Positions 28,001 through 38,959 of a stretch of DNA of 64,000 nucleotides are shown here, one piece after another (position 1 is the stretch's first letter; each line of letters begins with the position of its first letter). The stretch spans positions 43,790,576-43,854,575 of the forward strand of contig CM037870.1 in assembly GCA_021292105.1 (NCBI GenBank), written 5' to 3'. The stretch comes from Anadara kagoshimensis (Eukaryota; Mollusca; Bivalvia; Arcoida; Arcidae). A program made the position numbers and the translations under genes. The notes beneath the pieces were generated by a model. That model ran no database searches. It saw nothing but the letters and a program-made list of their open reading frames with translations, and had not been told where the DNA came from.

Positions 28001-31000
28001 TTCACGATTAGAATCATCAGCAACATTCGAAACGTTGATGGACACCATAAGGAAAATTCGGGAAAAACACCATCATGTCCCTATGGAAGCTTTACAAAGG
28101 ACAGTATGCATGTATGTAAATAGATGTTTTGCTGCAGATCCTGATCAAGCAACTGCACTAACAATATTGATGCTTCAAGCAAATTTGACAAATAAAGATT
28201 TCGATGAGAAGTTAACAGGTGTAGGTCCTACACTTGGTCTTGCTTTAAGAGAGCTTCATTTTCTTGATGATTCGGTATTTTCGATGGTAATTTCAAGCAC
28301 TGATGAATATTGCAAAAATACTATTTTTGAAAAATTCGAATTGTTGCAAATCCTCGACCTCTGCCTTAGAGATGCCAGAATGGGCAAAACGTTATCGGGA
28401 ATTGTATGTTATCTATTGCAACGTGACATTTACAGCAAACTAATTGAAAACGGAGATCAAAATACACATGCTTTTATCGCAAAAGACGAGGCTATTGAGT
28501 TGTTGGTTAACGCTTCAGACGTCATGTATGAGAACAATGGAATTAGTTTAAGAAAGGTTGCTGCAATATCGTTTTGCCGTTCATACATATCAAAGTTTGT
28601 TACTAGCAAAGATCACTTAGACAAAAACAGAAATAAAAATGTTTATGAAGCTGTCAACTCAATGTTTCATAAGCAAAAATCAAGTCACTCAAATGGAATC
28701 GTAAAGTATTTTTACGTTGCATGGACGATGGATATGGGATATTTCGTTTACGGTATACGTGCAAAAATTTGTCAGATGTCATGGACATCTGCAAAGAAGT
28801 TTGTAGCACCGATAAAAAATCTGATATAGATATTTACCCTTTGGTCCCTCACGTATCAGCAGTTTTTAAGCAATTTAAAAACGATCTGCAGTCGTTAGAT
28901 GAAGAGGAGTATGGGGAATTCATTTCAAGATACAAGAGTAAAAGAGACGTATGTCTGTGCAGCTTAACTTTGCTACATTGCAACTATTTACGAAAAGTAA
29001 ATCCAAACATTGAAAATGATGTCAATAGAACTACGGTAGAGAAAGCGCTTAGGATAGCTACAATCACACTGACTGACTTGAACTGTGAAAGTGTTATTCC
29101 TTTCGTCCAATGTTTAGCAGGCAATTCCGATTTGAGAATATCTGCATTAGAATTAAGTTTCATGGCCGATAATTTTCACATAATATCGGTCATATCTCAA
29201 TTTATTTGCTTGGTTACTAGTCATTGTTCAGACAAGAACATTTGGAAACAACTTATATGTAGTCCAGATACTGCTGTTGAAAGATACATCCCATTTGAAA
29301 AAAAGATTTTACACATTGAATCATACAACACCGCAGTCACATGCAACAACTGCAGTCACAGAATACTGTCAGAATTTAACGAATGTCCTGTATGTGAAAC
29401 AGAAATGGGAATAATACAAAAGAAGGAAGAGAAAAGATGGAGGAAGAGGACCAGAGAACTACAGAATTTGTTCAATATTTGTTGACTTTTTTATATGTAG
29501 CTGCCTGCTAACTGCATTAGGGGTTTGCAAAGAAGACACCGACCACGATAGGACGACCCAATCAATCAGAAAGTCAATGAACATTCCGGAAGACCATCCT
29601 GTAGACCTGTTTCTTGAAAATCGAATCGAAGATCATTGGAACCGCTTGAAACTGTTCTTTGCAACAGAAAATTCTGGACTCTGTCACCTGTTTCAGGTCA
29701 TATTTTTAGAGACAAAACACTTATTTAAAAACGATTGTCGAATGTTGCATAAGGATGAATGGGAAAATTTTAAAATTCAATTTAAATCAGAAATAACTAG
29801 AATCGTTATCAATCAAACGGAATGTATGCAAAATATTTGGTCAAAACTGAGCGACGCTCTTTCCATCGTTCCGGAAGATTGTTTAGAGATTCAGCTGAAG
29901 TATCCAGCTACCTTAATGAAGGGGGATATCAACAAATCACATGATCAACAGTTGTTCTTAAGGTTTTTAACTCCATCTCCAGAAAATCTCTTCGCTTCAG
30001 TATGCGTTACATCAACTGACAGAAATCTGCCATTACTTCAGTTAGTGTTGGAGAACAAGGAATGGTTAAGTTTGCCACGATTTTTACCATCGATTATCTC
30101 TTGGCACTTATCTTTTCTTAAATGTGCACGGTTTCGACTGAAGAAATGCGATCTGGAAACAATGACTGTTTCAGAGTTTATTCAGAAGATAAGTGGAGAG
30201 AAAAATCGACTACTTAACCAAAAGTTTGCCGATCTAAAGGAAACGATAAATAGTCTAAAACATTTTACCTCTAATCTTGAAGATATAAATGGGTCTTTTA
30301 GACGTTTGAATGAATTAGGAGACGATCTTTTATTGAAAGATTGTGTCATTCTTAGAGATCGCTCGTTGATGTATGCAATAGCTGAAACACTTGCAATGAT
30401 CCAAAATAGATTTTTAGATAAAGTGTTAGAAATTTCCTGTATGTCCTCTAAGAATGGACATAATGGCTGTCTTGATACAAGTTTTGTATTAAAACGACCA
30501 AATGCTGCAGCCATTCAAACAATAGATCTGATGAATATAGCGAGAAGGGATGTCATCACTTTCGAATTTCAAAGAATACTAATGTATAGCCAATGTGGAA
30601 CGAGCATGTCGGACTATAACACCATATATTATGATTGCAATACCACTCAGTTAGAAGTTGCGTATATGCTACATGGTAAAGCTTATATACTTATTCCAAA
30701 AACCATCCAATCGGTTGATTTTGCTGATGATTTGTATAGGAATTCCGCCCTTATGCTAGAATCAATAAAAGATCTGTGTGACCAACGGCCTCTACCAGAA
30801 ATTACAGAACGGTATTTAAAAAGGTTTGCGATGACAATCCATCAATATGCCCAAATTTAATCACAATAATAGGCATTCTTTTGGCTGCCATGACACAAAG
30901 TTCCGAAACAAAATCAGAAATGCCATTGTCCGATTTCATAGAGGAATGGAAAAGCGGCTTTCCAGAAGGTTCTGAATATGAGGTTCTATTGTCGGCTGAA

Positions 31001-33786
31001 TGCAAATTACACTTGTGTAATCTTGTGCCACTATACAAATTTTTAGAAGAAATAAATGGTGGAATGTTGATAAACAGCATATCACAATATTATAAGGTCG
31101 CAATTGAAGGAGATGATAGAACATATATTACTAGTCAGTCAAAATGTAATTTCCACATGATTAGACATCTTTTTAGGGCAATGAAGATATTACTTCATCG
31201 CTGTTCGTTTCTCAGAAAGTCTTCTTCAGAATCAAAGCGTCCAGGTAGACAGCAACGAATTTGTGACTTGTTGGATGATAAATCGTTCTGGTGTGATGGT
31301 TGTGAACATTGCAAGTCCGATGACAACTACATACAAAACAGCATTAAATGCATTCCAGCGAGGTTAGCCGTGAAACAATTTTACAGCACAATAGTCTTTG
31401 TGAAGGAAAAAGTACAGGTAAGAACAAATAATTATGTTATTTATCTATTTATTTAGATATCATTTGGTTTCACTATTATTTCTTATTTTTGACATGTGAT
31501 TCGTAACTAAATACACATATATCAGCAGCTACAACATTTTGACTTTGTTATTCTAAACACATGCGTATAATATTATGTTAATTGTGTTTGATTTGAAAAA
31601 AGATAAAAAGAATTCAGAACATTATGCATAGCCTTTTGTTTAAAGTATTTCGTGTTTTACATTTCAAATAAAGCAAACATTAAGAACTAGATACAATTAT
31701 CCATTTTTTAACAAAGACGTTCTTATCGTGAACAAATCATGAATAGCGTGTTCTTTTCGTAAAGGATTCGTTCTTTTCTGCTATTGGTGTGACAGAATGG
31801 CGTTCGTTCACAAACAGAAAGAAGGATAATTTGAATCTGAAAAACATCTAACAGCAGCAAGAAACACAAAAAATAGAGAAACACTATAAGTAAATCAAAA
31901 GTCAAACAAAACAAGACAAGAAAAGTAAAATGCAAATTGGGGCCACTTATTATAAATTTTTAGACTTTGAACGGGCACTGGATCGAATGCTAGCTGATTT
32001 TCTAATAGCACTACTAAAAGGCTCAAACAATTCCACTTTTTACAACGACTTAGTTTAGTTTAAACAATATTTATTCATCATTAGATACAAATAATATAAT
32101 TCATAACAAACTTTAAACTGGATTCAGGAACAAGCGCTAGCTTATTTCAACCCGTCTCCAGGTCTTACAACGACTTGTTATCATATATAACCTAAACCTT
32201 GTACACCTTATAACTAACTAGCAGCCCTTTATGCAGATGCCTTCTAAATAAAATCAGTCATTGTTTGAATAAGTCTGACTGATAGACAGAAAGGAAAGTA
32301 ATCATGACTTGCTATGTTCTGTAGAACTTTTATTAAGATCCGTCATTGAATAAAAACAATGCCGTTTCTGAAAATATATTTAAAGATTATTTATAAAATG
32401 TCAAAAAATTAACGACACGTTGACTAATATCTGAGTAGTAATTTGAGGCTATATATGGCTACTATGTAGCAGACGTTGTATTAACGTTTGTTACTACTGC
32501 TTCTATCGACATGTTATGCGTTCTTTTTCTGCGCATTCAATATACTATATAGAGTTGACTCATATATTTCAGATAAGTCGAAATGTCCAAGCTGAAAAAC
32601 CGACATACACACCTAATACATTAAGAAGAGGTCCATCAAGCCGGAGAAAAAGACATATTAACATGGTTAATATGGGTATGTGCAATGAGTTTTTTTTAAA
32701 TATTCATTAAAGAAGTTATTCAATATTTCAATATTCTTCTTCTATTACAAGTTCTTTGACAAACGTGATGACATCAATGTTCAACTTTCTTTTTCTTTTT
32801 CGGCAATATACTTGCCCACTCCTTCTTATGGTGCATTTGTTTCACAGTTAATGCGCTACAGTAGAGATTGGTTCCAAAAAAGGAAACTTTATATAGCGAC
32901 GCTTGCCGCTTTGAAATAAATTGTTATATATTAAAAACTTATTAAAGTGACCCTTTAAATATTATTGGCCGCCATCACAAAACTAAATATGCTGCCTCTG
33001 TATCAAATATTATTTGAAGTCCCATAGGTCCATGTTCCTTTTATTCACATGACATTTTTGATTTTACAAGTGGCAGGTTTAGCTAGCTTAACACGAGGTG
33101 CTTACCTTTCAGGCATTTCAAGATAAATTTGCCAGTTTTCAAAGTTTTTACTTTGCTTTTTGCATAGTGATTTAGTCATGGATCAGCATGTGTCAGTTTA
33201 ATTTCACTCAATAATCCACTTTAGCGATAGAGTCGTGTTCACAGAGATTGACACTCCAATATACCTGTATACAAGTAAAGTATCAAATTGTTTAAATATA
33301 CTATTGCCTTAATTTGCTGCTAGTTACAATCTAAAAATTTTCAAAAACTAAGGAATGCAACGAATTTAGTTTGCTAATTTGGTTAAATATATTTTGGTCC
33401 TTTAGATATTTTTTCGACCCCTGGAACATTGTTGGTTTCACAATTTTGGTTCTATCAGTACTGATGAGAAATTGTATTCCGCAACGGGCGTCTAGTGCTG
33501 TAAATTTAAACTGGTATAATATCAATTAAAATGAAATAACATGTTACAGTTACCTTTGCTGGAATTCGAGCCCGCAATCAGATAGAACCAAATGACTAAG
33601 CATAGCCACAATGAATGACTAACCAATTAGTCTAGGAATACATCGGCTAAATCACCATCAAATTTCACATGAAAGCAATATTAAATCTCTGAACGCCATC
33701 ATATTATTTCGCCACAGTTTCAAGTTTGATAAATATTGTTTTTTTTAATTTCAGGAGATGGACAAGACTTGCTGGAAGTTAGATAA
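11757..33786 (+). CDS. RNF213-like giant AAA+ ATPase / E3 ligase (9 coding exons, frame-broken)
   Basis: RNF213 proteins are dynein-like AAA+ machines with a ubiquitin-ligase C-terminal half, acting in the cytosol and on lipid droplets. Here nine exons (11757-11827 with ATG at 11782, 13089-13494, 13901-13983, 14339-14716, 15033-15114, 15934-17699, 19716-31417, 32573-32675, 33755-33786) join with matching phases into about 4,865 codons, close to the human length of about 5,200. Three P-loops are visible: SDSAGLGKT (about 22,325), GETGCGKT (about 23,510) with WIFFDEIN (about 23,675), and GKPGCSKS (about 24,475) with VILDEIGLAE (about 24,685). The last two match the catalytically competent modules known as AAA3 and AAA4. 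Eight frame breaks occur (near 14,510, 20,500, 24,440, 27,135, 27,815, 28,750, 29,475 and 30,845) without other nonsense codons, which suggests consensus indels or a recent pseudogene. No RING is seen. A 5' non-coding exon is implied upstream. Confidence 0.9.
12540..12740 (-). repeat. Possible SINE-like fragment
   Basis: The minus strand contains GGTTGCGGGTTTGAACTTC, a B-box-like motif, downstream of GTCCGTCTCGGGAGTGGGA. It lies in the intron between exons 1 and 2. The (TTTA)n-rich stretch 12,860-13,060 follows it. Confidence 0.3.
13089..13494 (+). CDS. RNF213-like exon 2
   Basis: Acceptor ATTTCAG|GG and donor CAGG|GTATGT, phase 1 in and phase 2 out, open throughout. It encodes a roughly 135-residue charged segment (RLKFGIEFCSSETEGKKRS to NQPPVPLAG) of unknown function. 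The N-terminal region of this family is poorly conserved, so no domain is named. Confidence 0.75.
13901..13983 (+). CDS. RNF213-like exon 3 (small, polar)
   Basis: Acceptor TTTTTCAG, donor CTGG|GTAAGT, phase 2 in and phase 1 out. It encodes a low-complexity linker beginning PSSEPATAKNEDKKMKQ. Supported by the open frame and perfect phase continuity with exons 2 and 4. Confidence 0.7.
14339..14716 (+). CDS. RNF213-like exon 4, with one frame break
   Basis: Acceptor TTTTTTCAG|TG, donor ACAAG|GTAATT, phase 1 in and phase 2 out. The frame opens with VISLHAAYSLQVLEN and continues in a frame shifted by one step after about 14,510 (NTVIVRFATYNRAEV ... EIEQWRNVFATR). The two halves read as one compact domain of unknown type, and the outgoing phase fits exon 5 only in the second frame. 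Confidence 0.72.
15033..15114 (+). CDS. RNF213-like exon 5 (proline/lysine linker)
   Basis: Acceptor TTTTTCAG|AA, donor GTT|GTAAGT, phase 2 in and phase 0 out. It encodes a K/P/S-rich linker (TKKPLPSQKPPLKSK...). Low complexity and no domain. Supported by splice sites and phase. Confidence 0.7.
15460..15610 (+). repeat. Bivalve-type interspersed repeat, copy 1
   Basis: Shares the blocks GTAGCTAGTTAAACA, CTTACCCTCCCGGAGCAC, GGTGAAGGTTTACATA and TTTGGATTGTGATTTGG with copies near 33.1, 39.9, 40.4, 41.9, 43.95 and (minus) 58.2 kb. It is non-coding and lies in the intron between exons 5 and 6. Confidence 0.75.
15934..17699 (+). CDS. RNF213-like exon 6
   Basis: Acceptor TTTCAG|TAC, donor AAAAG|GTAATG, phase 0 in and phase 2 out; 1,766 bp open without a break. 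An early segment (LWTLRVALPA...FRYKYS) recalls the carbohydrate-binding-type beta-sandwich (CBM20) of RNF213, where a similar YKY strand occurs; this is tentative. The rest (LSTDRKEKIIQELIKSG onward) is helical and resembles the N-terminal stalk of the family. Confidence 0.82.
18639..19347. mobile_element. Long-TIR MITE-like element in an RNF213-like intron
   Basis: Left arm about 18,639-18,730 and right arm about 19,255-19,347 are imperfect inverted repeats of about 90 bp. Shared blocks include CGTTTCTGGG at the outer edge, ATTTTAGGC in the middle and ACTTCCGGTTT at the inner edge. No clear target duplication is seen. A 124-codon minus-strand ORF inside (18,880-19,254) has no family I recognise and is probably not a gene. 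Confidence 0.65.
19716..31417 (+). CDS. RNF213-like exon 7 (11.7 kb: AAA+ core, E3 shell, C-terminal domain)
   Basis: Acceptor TTTGTAG|TG, donor TACAG|GTAAGA, phase 2 in and phase 0 out. In order: helical linker (19.7-22.2 kb), AAA2-type SDSAGLGKT (about 22,325), an AAA module with GETGCGKT and WIFFDEINT (23.5-23.8 kb), an AAA module with GKPGCSKS and VILDEIGLAE (24.47-24.75 kb), further AAA-like and helical sequence to 27.1 kb, E3-shell-like helices (27.8-29.4 kb), a C-x2-C-x10-C-x2-C cluster (29,342-29,395), and the C-terminal domain (29.5-31.4 kb). Seven frame breaks divide it; each neighbouring frame overlaps or abuts the next and continues the homologous order, so it is one exon. The usual RING position (about 27.8-28.1 kb) has no Cys/His cluster. 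Confidence 0.9.
29342..29395 (+). other. Zinc-ribbon-like cysteine cluster in the RNF213-like protein
   Basis: CNNCSH...ECPVC gives C-x2-C-x10-C-x2-C. It lies between the E3-shell-like helices and the C-terminal domain, about where RNF213 carries its RZ finger (in human, C-x3-H-x15-C-x2-C). The spacing differs, so it may be a divergent or degenerate counterpart. Confidence 0.5.
31418..32572 (+). other. Intron between RNF213-like exons 7 and 8
   Basis: GTAAGA donor and TTTCAG acceptor. AT-rich; no gene or clear repeat boundary seen inside. Confidence 0.6.
32573..32675 (+). CDS. RNF213-like exon 8
   Basis: Acceptor ATATTTCAG|ATA, donor ATGG|GTATGT, phase 0 in and phase 1 out. It encodes a basic tail (ISRNVQAEKPTYTPNTLRR...). 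Phase agrees with exons 7 and 9. Confidence 0.75.
33055..33200 (+). repeat. Bivalve-type interspersed repeat, copy 2
   Basis: Contains GGTTTAGCTAGCTTAACA, GTGCTTACCTTTCAGGCA and TTTGCCAGTTTTCAAAG. Sits in the intron between exons 8 and 9. A second repeat (about 33,300-33,520, ending ACGGGCGTCTAGTGCTGTAA) follows and matches about 41,150-41,370. Confidence 0.7.
33545..33640 (-). repeat. Possible SINE-like fragment (B-box-like)
   Basis: The minus strand reads GCGGGCTCGAATTCC, resembling a pol III B box, but no clear A box was found. Weak. Confidence 0.25.
33755..33786 (+). CDS. RNF213-like exon 9, stop codon
   Basis: Acceptor TTTAATTTCAG|GA. It completes GDGQDLLEVR and reaches TAA at 33784-33786. 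Short, but the phase fits and the acceptor is strong. Confidence 0.65.
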
Positions 33787-36700
33787 AAACCTTTATGATG
33801 CTTTATTCAAAACTATCAACATTGTTGTGTAAATAAGATACACTGACGTTGACACATATTCAGATCTATTGACCCTAATATTTGTGTGCAAGCGAGAACT
33901 TAATATTTGTGTGCAAGCGAGAACTTTTAAGTGTCACAACAAAACATACTAACGGCAAAATCAAACAGCGATGACAACACGAGGTTACGGGTGATAAAGA
34001 TGCAATCTGTTCTCTAAACAGATATGTTGTAACCTTGTGAATGAAAAAAGGCACAAAACAAAAAGGATTTATATTCGTTAGCAATCGTAGACAGATACAA
34101 TACAAAAACGGAGTTTTATTCGTTAGTAATCGTGAACAGATACTTTCCCTTTACAACTTGCTTTCAATAACATGCCAGAATTGTTTACTGTACATATTTT
34201 TTTCAATTTTTATGCCAATTCGCGTATATTTACAGGGAGTTAGATTTATCACGGTATACATGGTTATGCATTACAAAGGATGAAGCTTACATTGCACATT
34301 GCTAAACAACATATATTATTCTGTTTCTTTTTTATTGATACAATTTGTGTATCATATCCATGCAATGTATTGCAATGACTGCAATTAATCTGTACACAAT
34401 CAGTTAACATTATTCTGTAAATAAGAGTTTCATGTGACTGCAATTATGGATGAAGTCATCATTTTGAAATGCTTACATTTTAGAATTTCATAAGTTTGTA
34501 AATATTTTAGTTTTAGCAAAATATTTGCTGTCAAAAGAAATCATCCATTTTCTATTTTTGAGAGTGTTATAATTTCACTTCCATTGTAAATATTCAAATA
34601 AAATGTAGATGTTACTTAGCCATATGGATTTTATGTTACCTAGAACATTTTCTACAAAATTATATTTTTGCTTATTCTGATTCAAATTTGAATCCTTACA
34701 TTTTTTATCACTTTCAATTTAATCAAATTTTAAGTCAAAAGTTTTTTTTCTGCAAAACGTTTTGCTTCATTACATTGCCTCTCCGGTGTAATTTTTAATT
34801 TGACTGTGTGAAAGTGTGTTGACTTAGTTGAAATCTTGTACATTATTAGTTTTATGACTTTTATTAGTTAGAAATCAGGAACATAGATTTTTTGTACATT
34901 GTCATTGCAAAAACATACAAGAAGGATTTGCTGTACATACTTGTAGTTTTTGTTCCATTTTCAATGAAAATTAGATGTACTTGTAACAAATTGGATTTCC
35001 TACTGTAAATAATGATACCATTTGTTTATAATACCCATGTTATGTACTACAGAGACTGCAAATAATCTTTAATTATTAATCATTGAACATTGTACTGTAA
35101 AAAAGAGTTACTTGTGGATTGAGTCATCTTCAGTATCATTTTGAAATGCTTACATTTTAGAATTTTATGAGTTTTGAAAATATTTTAGTTTTTGCAAATC
35201 TGTCGCTGTCACAAGAAATCATCAGGTTTTTTTCTATTTTCGAAAGCTTTATATTTGCACCTACAGTTGTTTAGATTGTGATAGATGTTACTTAGTAATA
35301 TGGATTTTATATTAGCTGGAACATTTTGTTTTAGTTTATTTTTTGCATATTCTGTTTCCAATTTGAATCAGTACATTTTTCTCACTTCCAATTTAATATA
35401 AAATTTTAATTAAATAAGATTTTTGTCCTCATTTCATTGACTATCCAGTCCTTTTTTATTTGACTATGTTAAAGTGTATTGACTTGAAATGTTGTACATT
35501 ATCAGTTATCCTTAAGGTATCATTGTGTAGATTTATTGTAAATAATAAGATCATGTTCTCTGGCAAACATTTAGTATAAACCATATACTTACTGATTTTA
35601 TGACTTATGTATACATGTAGATGAAAAGTTTTTGGTATAATGAATTAACAATGTACATCACAAAACGGAGTTTTATTCGTTAGCAATCGTGAACATAGAC
35701 TTTTCTGTACATCGTTATTTCAAAAACATGACAGAAGTGTTTACTGTAAATAAAAGATATTTTTCAATATTCGCTGAAAATTCTTGTACTTATGCATAAA
35801 GTTTGGTGTGTAGCTGTATATAATGTTTAGCAATTCAAGGTAGAAAGTTTGCATTGTACATTACAACAGAATCTAAATCATTTTAAGAGTATACAATTTG
35901 TTTATCATATCCATGTAATGTATTGTAAGGACTACAAATATACTGTACACAATCAGTGAACATTGTTCTGTAAATAGGAGTTTTATGTTACTGCAATTAT
36001 GCATTAAGTCACTTTGGTATCATTTTTAAATGCTAACATTTTAGAATTTCATGAGTTTTGAAAATATTTCAGTTTTAGCAAAAATTTTGCTGACAAAAGA
36101 AATCATCCGTTTTCTATTTTTGAAAGTGATATGGATTTTATGTTAGCTAGAACATATTGTTGCAAGATTATCTTTTTGAACATTCTGATTCAAATTTGAA
36201 TCATCACTTTCAGTTTAATATCACATTTTAATCATTCCTCATTCCATTGACTATCCAGTCCTTTTTTATTTGAATATGTTAAAGTATGTTGACTTGAAAT
36301 GTTGTACATTATTAGTTATCCTAAAGGTATCATTGTGTAGATTTATTGTAAATAATGAGATCATGTTCTGTAGCAAACATTTAGTGTGAGCCATATACAT
36401 TCTGATTTTATGACTTGTATATACATGTAGATGAAATTTTTATGGTATAGAAATGAAAAATGTACAATACATTCATTTCGTTAGCAATCGTGTACATAAA
36501 TTTTCTCTGAAACATTGTTATTTAAATAACACGTCAGAATGGTTTACTGTACATAAAAAATTTGTGGATTTACTCCGTATTTCAATGAATATTATGTGCA
36601 CTTGCATGAACTTGGATTTGTCAATGTATATTATCTTTCATCATTTCAATGTTGCATTGTACATTACTATACATTCTATTTTATGATGTTTTGTTTTTGA

Positions 36701-37860
36701 TTTATACAATTTGTTTATTATATCCATGTAATGTATTGCAGTGACTGTAATTAATATGTACACAATCAGTAAACATTGTACTGTAAATAAGGGTTTTATG
36801 CTAGCTACTTAAATTTTGACTTTATAATAGATCTTCATGATTTTTCATATATATTTTTTAATTTTTCACCACAAAAATGAAAAATGCATTTTTCTTGCAT
36901 CGGTTTGAATTCTAAAAACGTGATCGTGAGTTTCAGTTTCAGTGCATATTTGAAGAGTGATGATTCTGTAATTATTATGTTCATTATTTGGTTACATAGT
37001 GCAAAAGACTCTTAGATAAGATAAATTGACAATTTCACTTTTTGTTATATTTTGAAAGCACCGAAATTGGTATATGCAAAAATTATAATAGAAGTAAAAT
37101 CAACCTAGTAGTGGTGGAGAAATTATAAAAAAAACAGAAGGCCATATTTTTAAAACGTTATATTTATTTATTTTATTTGCTATTTTCTGCTTATGTTTGA
37201 CTTTGTTCAAAGAGCCCTTATCGCTAACGAAACATTATAGGAGATGTGTTGTAAATATTGCTTATTACCATTCCGGATACTGATTTGTTGGATGAAACGA
37301 GCTTGTCTTCTTCAAACAATAAATTTATTTGTTTCATTGTACTATAAGAAACATAACTGTTTTTCTATGGTGTTTTTAAGTTTTGTTATATCAGGGTATC
37401 GTGTATGTCGCCTGTCTAAATATACGTTTTGACTTTTTTTATATTATCTGCCCTTTTCTGTCATAAACATGTATATTGTTCAAAGTTCAAGGTTACATTG
37501 GTTGTTGCTTACACTGCTAGTGTACTTCCTGTGCGCTGTCGTGAGGACATCCTATTGTCTCAAGTTTTAGTTATTTGTTTCAACACCTTCATTTTTCTCC
37601 CTTACGATGTCGATGGTTATTTTAGAAATGAAATCCATGCATAAAGTATGTATTGCTTTGCCTGAATAGAATGCAAGTACTATAATTTCCATCATAAAAA
37701 TCAAAACAGAATTTACTATACAAAAGAGATGTTTTTACAATATTGGAATTAAACGTAAATACTAGTAGCCATTTTTACTGTAAATAATGTTTGGGCATGA
37801 TGTTAAAATGTAGATCACTGAGTTTATTTTATTGCTGTAATGATATGTTTGAATAGTTTC
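33787..37860 (+). repeat. Imperfect 0.7-0.9 kb tandem units downstream of the RNF213-like stop
   Basis: The block ATTTGTTTATCATATCCATG...TGTACACAATCAGT...CATTGTTCTGTAAATA recurs at about 34,340, 35,020, 35,893 and 36,697. Another block (TTCGTTAGCAATCGTG...CAGAA.TGTTTACTGTA) recurs at about 34,070, 35,680 and 36,478. It is non-coding and AT-rich. It begins directly after the stop codon, so part or all may be 3' UTR; no transcript end can be fixed by eye. Confidence 0.75.
33828..37786 (+). promoter_or_regulatory. Cluster of Pumilio-type TGTANATA motifs (sense strand)
   Basis: By eye, about 18 matches to TGTA[A/C/T]ATA start at 33828, 34189, 34416, 34497, 34585, 34932, 35004, 35537, 35745, 35815, 35969, 36347, 36416, 36491, 36548, 36782, 37250 and 37779. 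Only about two occur on the other strand (34227 and 36735). This is the known PUF-protein recognition site in RNA. Several sit at equivalent places in the tandem units. Function depends on the region being transcribed. Confidence 0.5.
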
Positions 37861-37861
37861 T

Positions 37862-37864
<3 letters not shown>

Positions 37865-37900
<36 letters not shown>
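37865..37900. repeat. (GT)n microsatellite
   Basis: Uninterrupted GT dinucleotides, about 18 units. Confidence 0.95.
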
Positions 37901-37901
<1 letters not shown>

Positions 37902-38940
37902 TGACACGTTTTTATGCCATACACTGGAAATATTATGTTATATTTGTAGAGGTTATTCCTTTATATGGCACAACTCATTTGATTTTTTCAATTACATGAG
38001 TATACACTAAAAAGATTGTAAGTGAGTGTAATATTATTCTTCATGGATGATTTGAATATCAAAAACTATAAATTCTCGCTTTATGATTATTTTTAGTTTA
38101 CATAAGTATAATCTTTTGATTTATGTTTAATTGTTTTGTTCCATATAAAACAAAAAACAAGACAATGTATTTTGTATATCCTTATAACTTAAAATAAATA
38201 TTGTTTTAAAGTATGTTTCCAATAGGGATTTTTGAGAATTAATTAAACATGTGTAAGAATACATTAGACATGTAAAGGTGTGTTTGTGTTTGGTTCAATT
38301 ACCGTTGTTATTTATAAAGACTTAAGGTATTGATAAAAAATAAACACACTAATCCATGTTTGGTTGTGATATTTCAAAATAACAAATACAATGCATTACT
38401 ATTTGATCTTTTCGTAATTATTTCACTTTTGATTTATTTATAAAATAGTATTTGTTATTTTGAAACAATAAAAACAAAGGTATTTTTGCAGCATTGCATG
38501 TATTCTAAATGTTATTGAATGTTAAGTACATGTTCATATATTTTGTAAAACTGTAATAATTATAATATATAATAATACTAGTCGAAAGTCGTTTTCTGGA
38601 AAAGGACACAGAAGTCTTTTTTATAGATTATCTTTTTTGTATGAGAATGGAAAATTATATTTTAATCTACTAAGTTTTATTGGGGTAATTTCCATTATCA
38701 GGTTTTTTCAAAGCCGTAAAGAAAATGAGACAAACACAAATATTGTTATTAATACTTATAATTCCTCTTAGACACCAGGCAAACGTCGATTGACACCGAT
38801 CTAAATGAATAAGTATGACCCATCGGTTGTCAGTTTTCAGCCAACAACTTTTAATCGCCAGGTTTTTAGGTACTGAAAAATACTCGAACATTGTTTTCTG
38901 AACAAGCATAAGTACAATAAGCCTTTCATGAACAATATTT
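37901..38940. other. Intergenic, AT-rich
   Basis: No gene or clear repeat seen. Confidence 0.5.
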
Positions 38941-38959
38941 CGAGTTACCACATTTCGAC

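Noticed and set aside
19720-31456. Eight long ORFs read as eight separate genes
   Set aside because: They overlap or abut, continue one protein family in order, and lack promoters or splice signals between them. One exon with frame breaks explains all of them.
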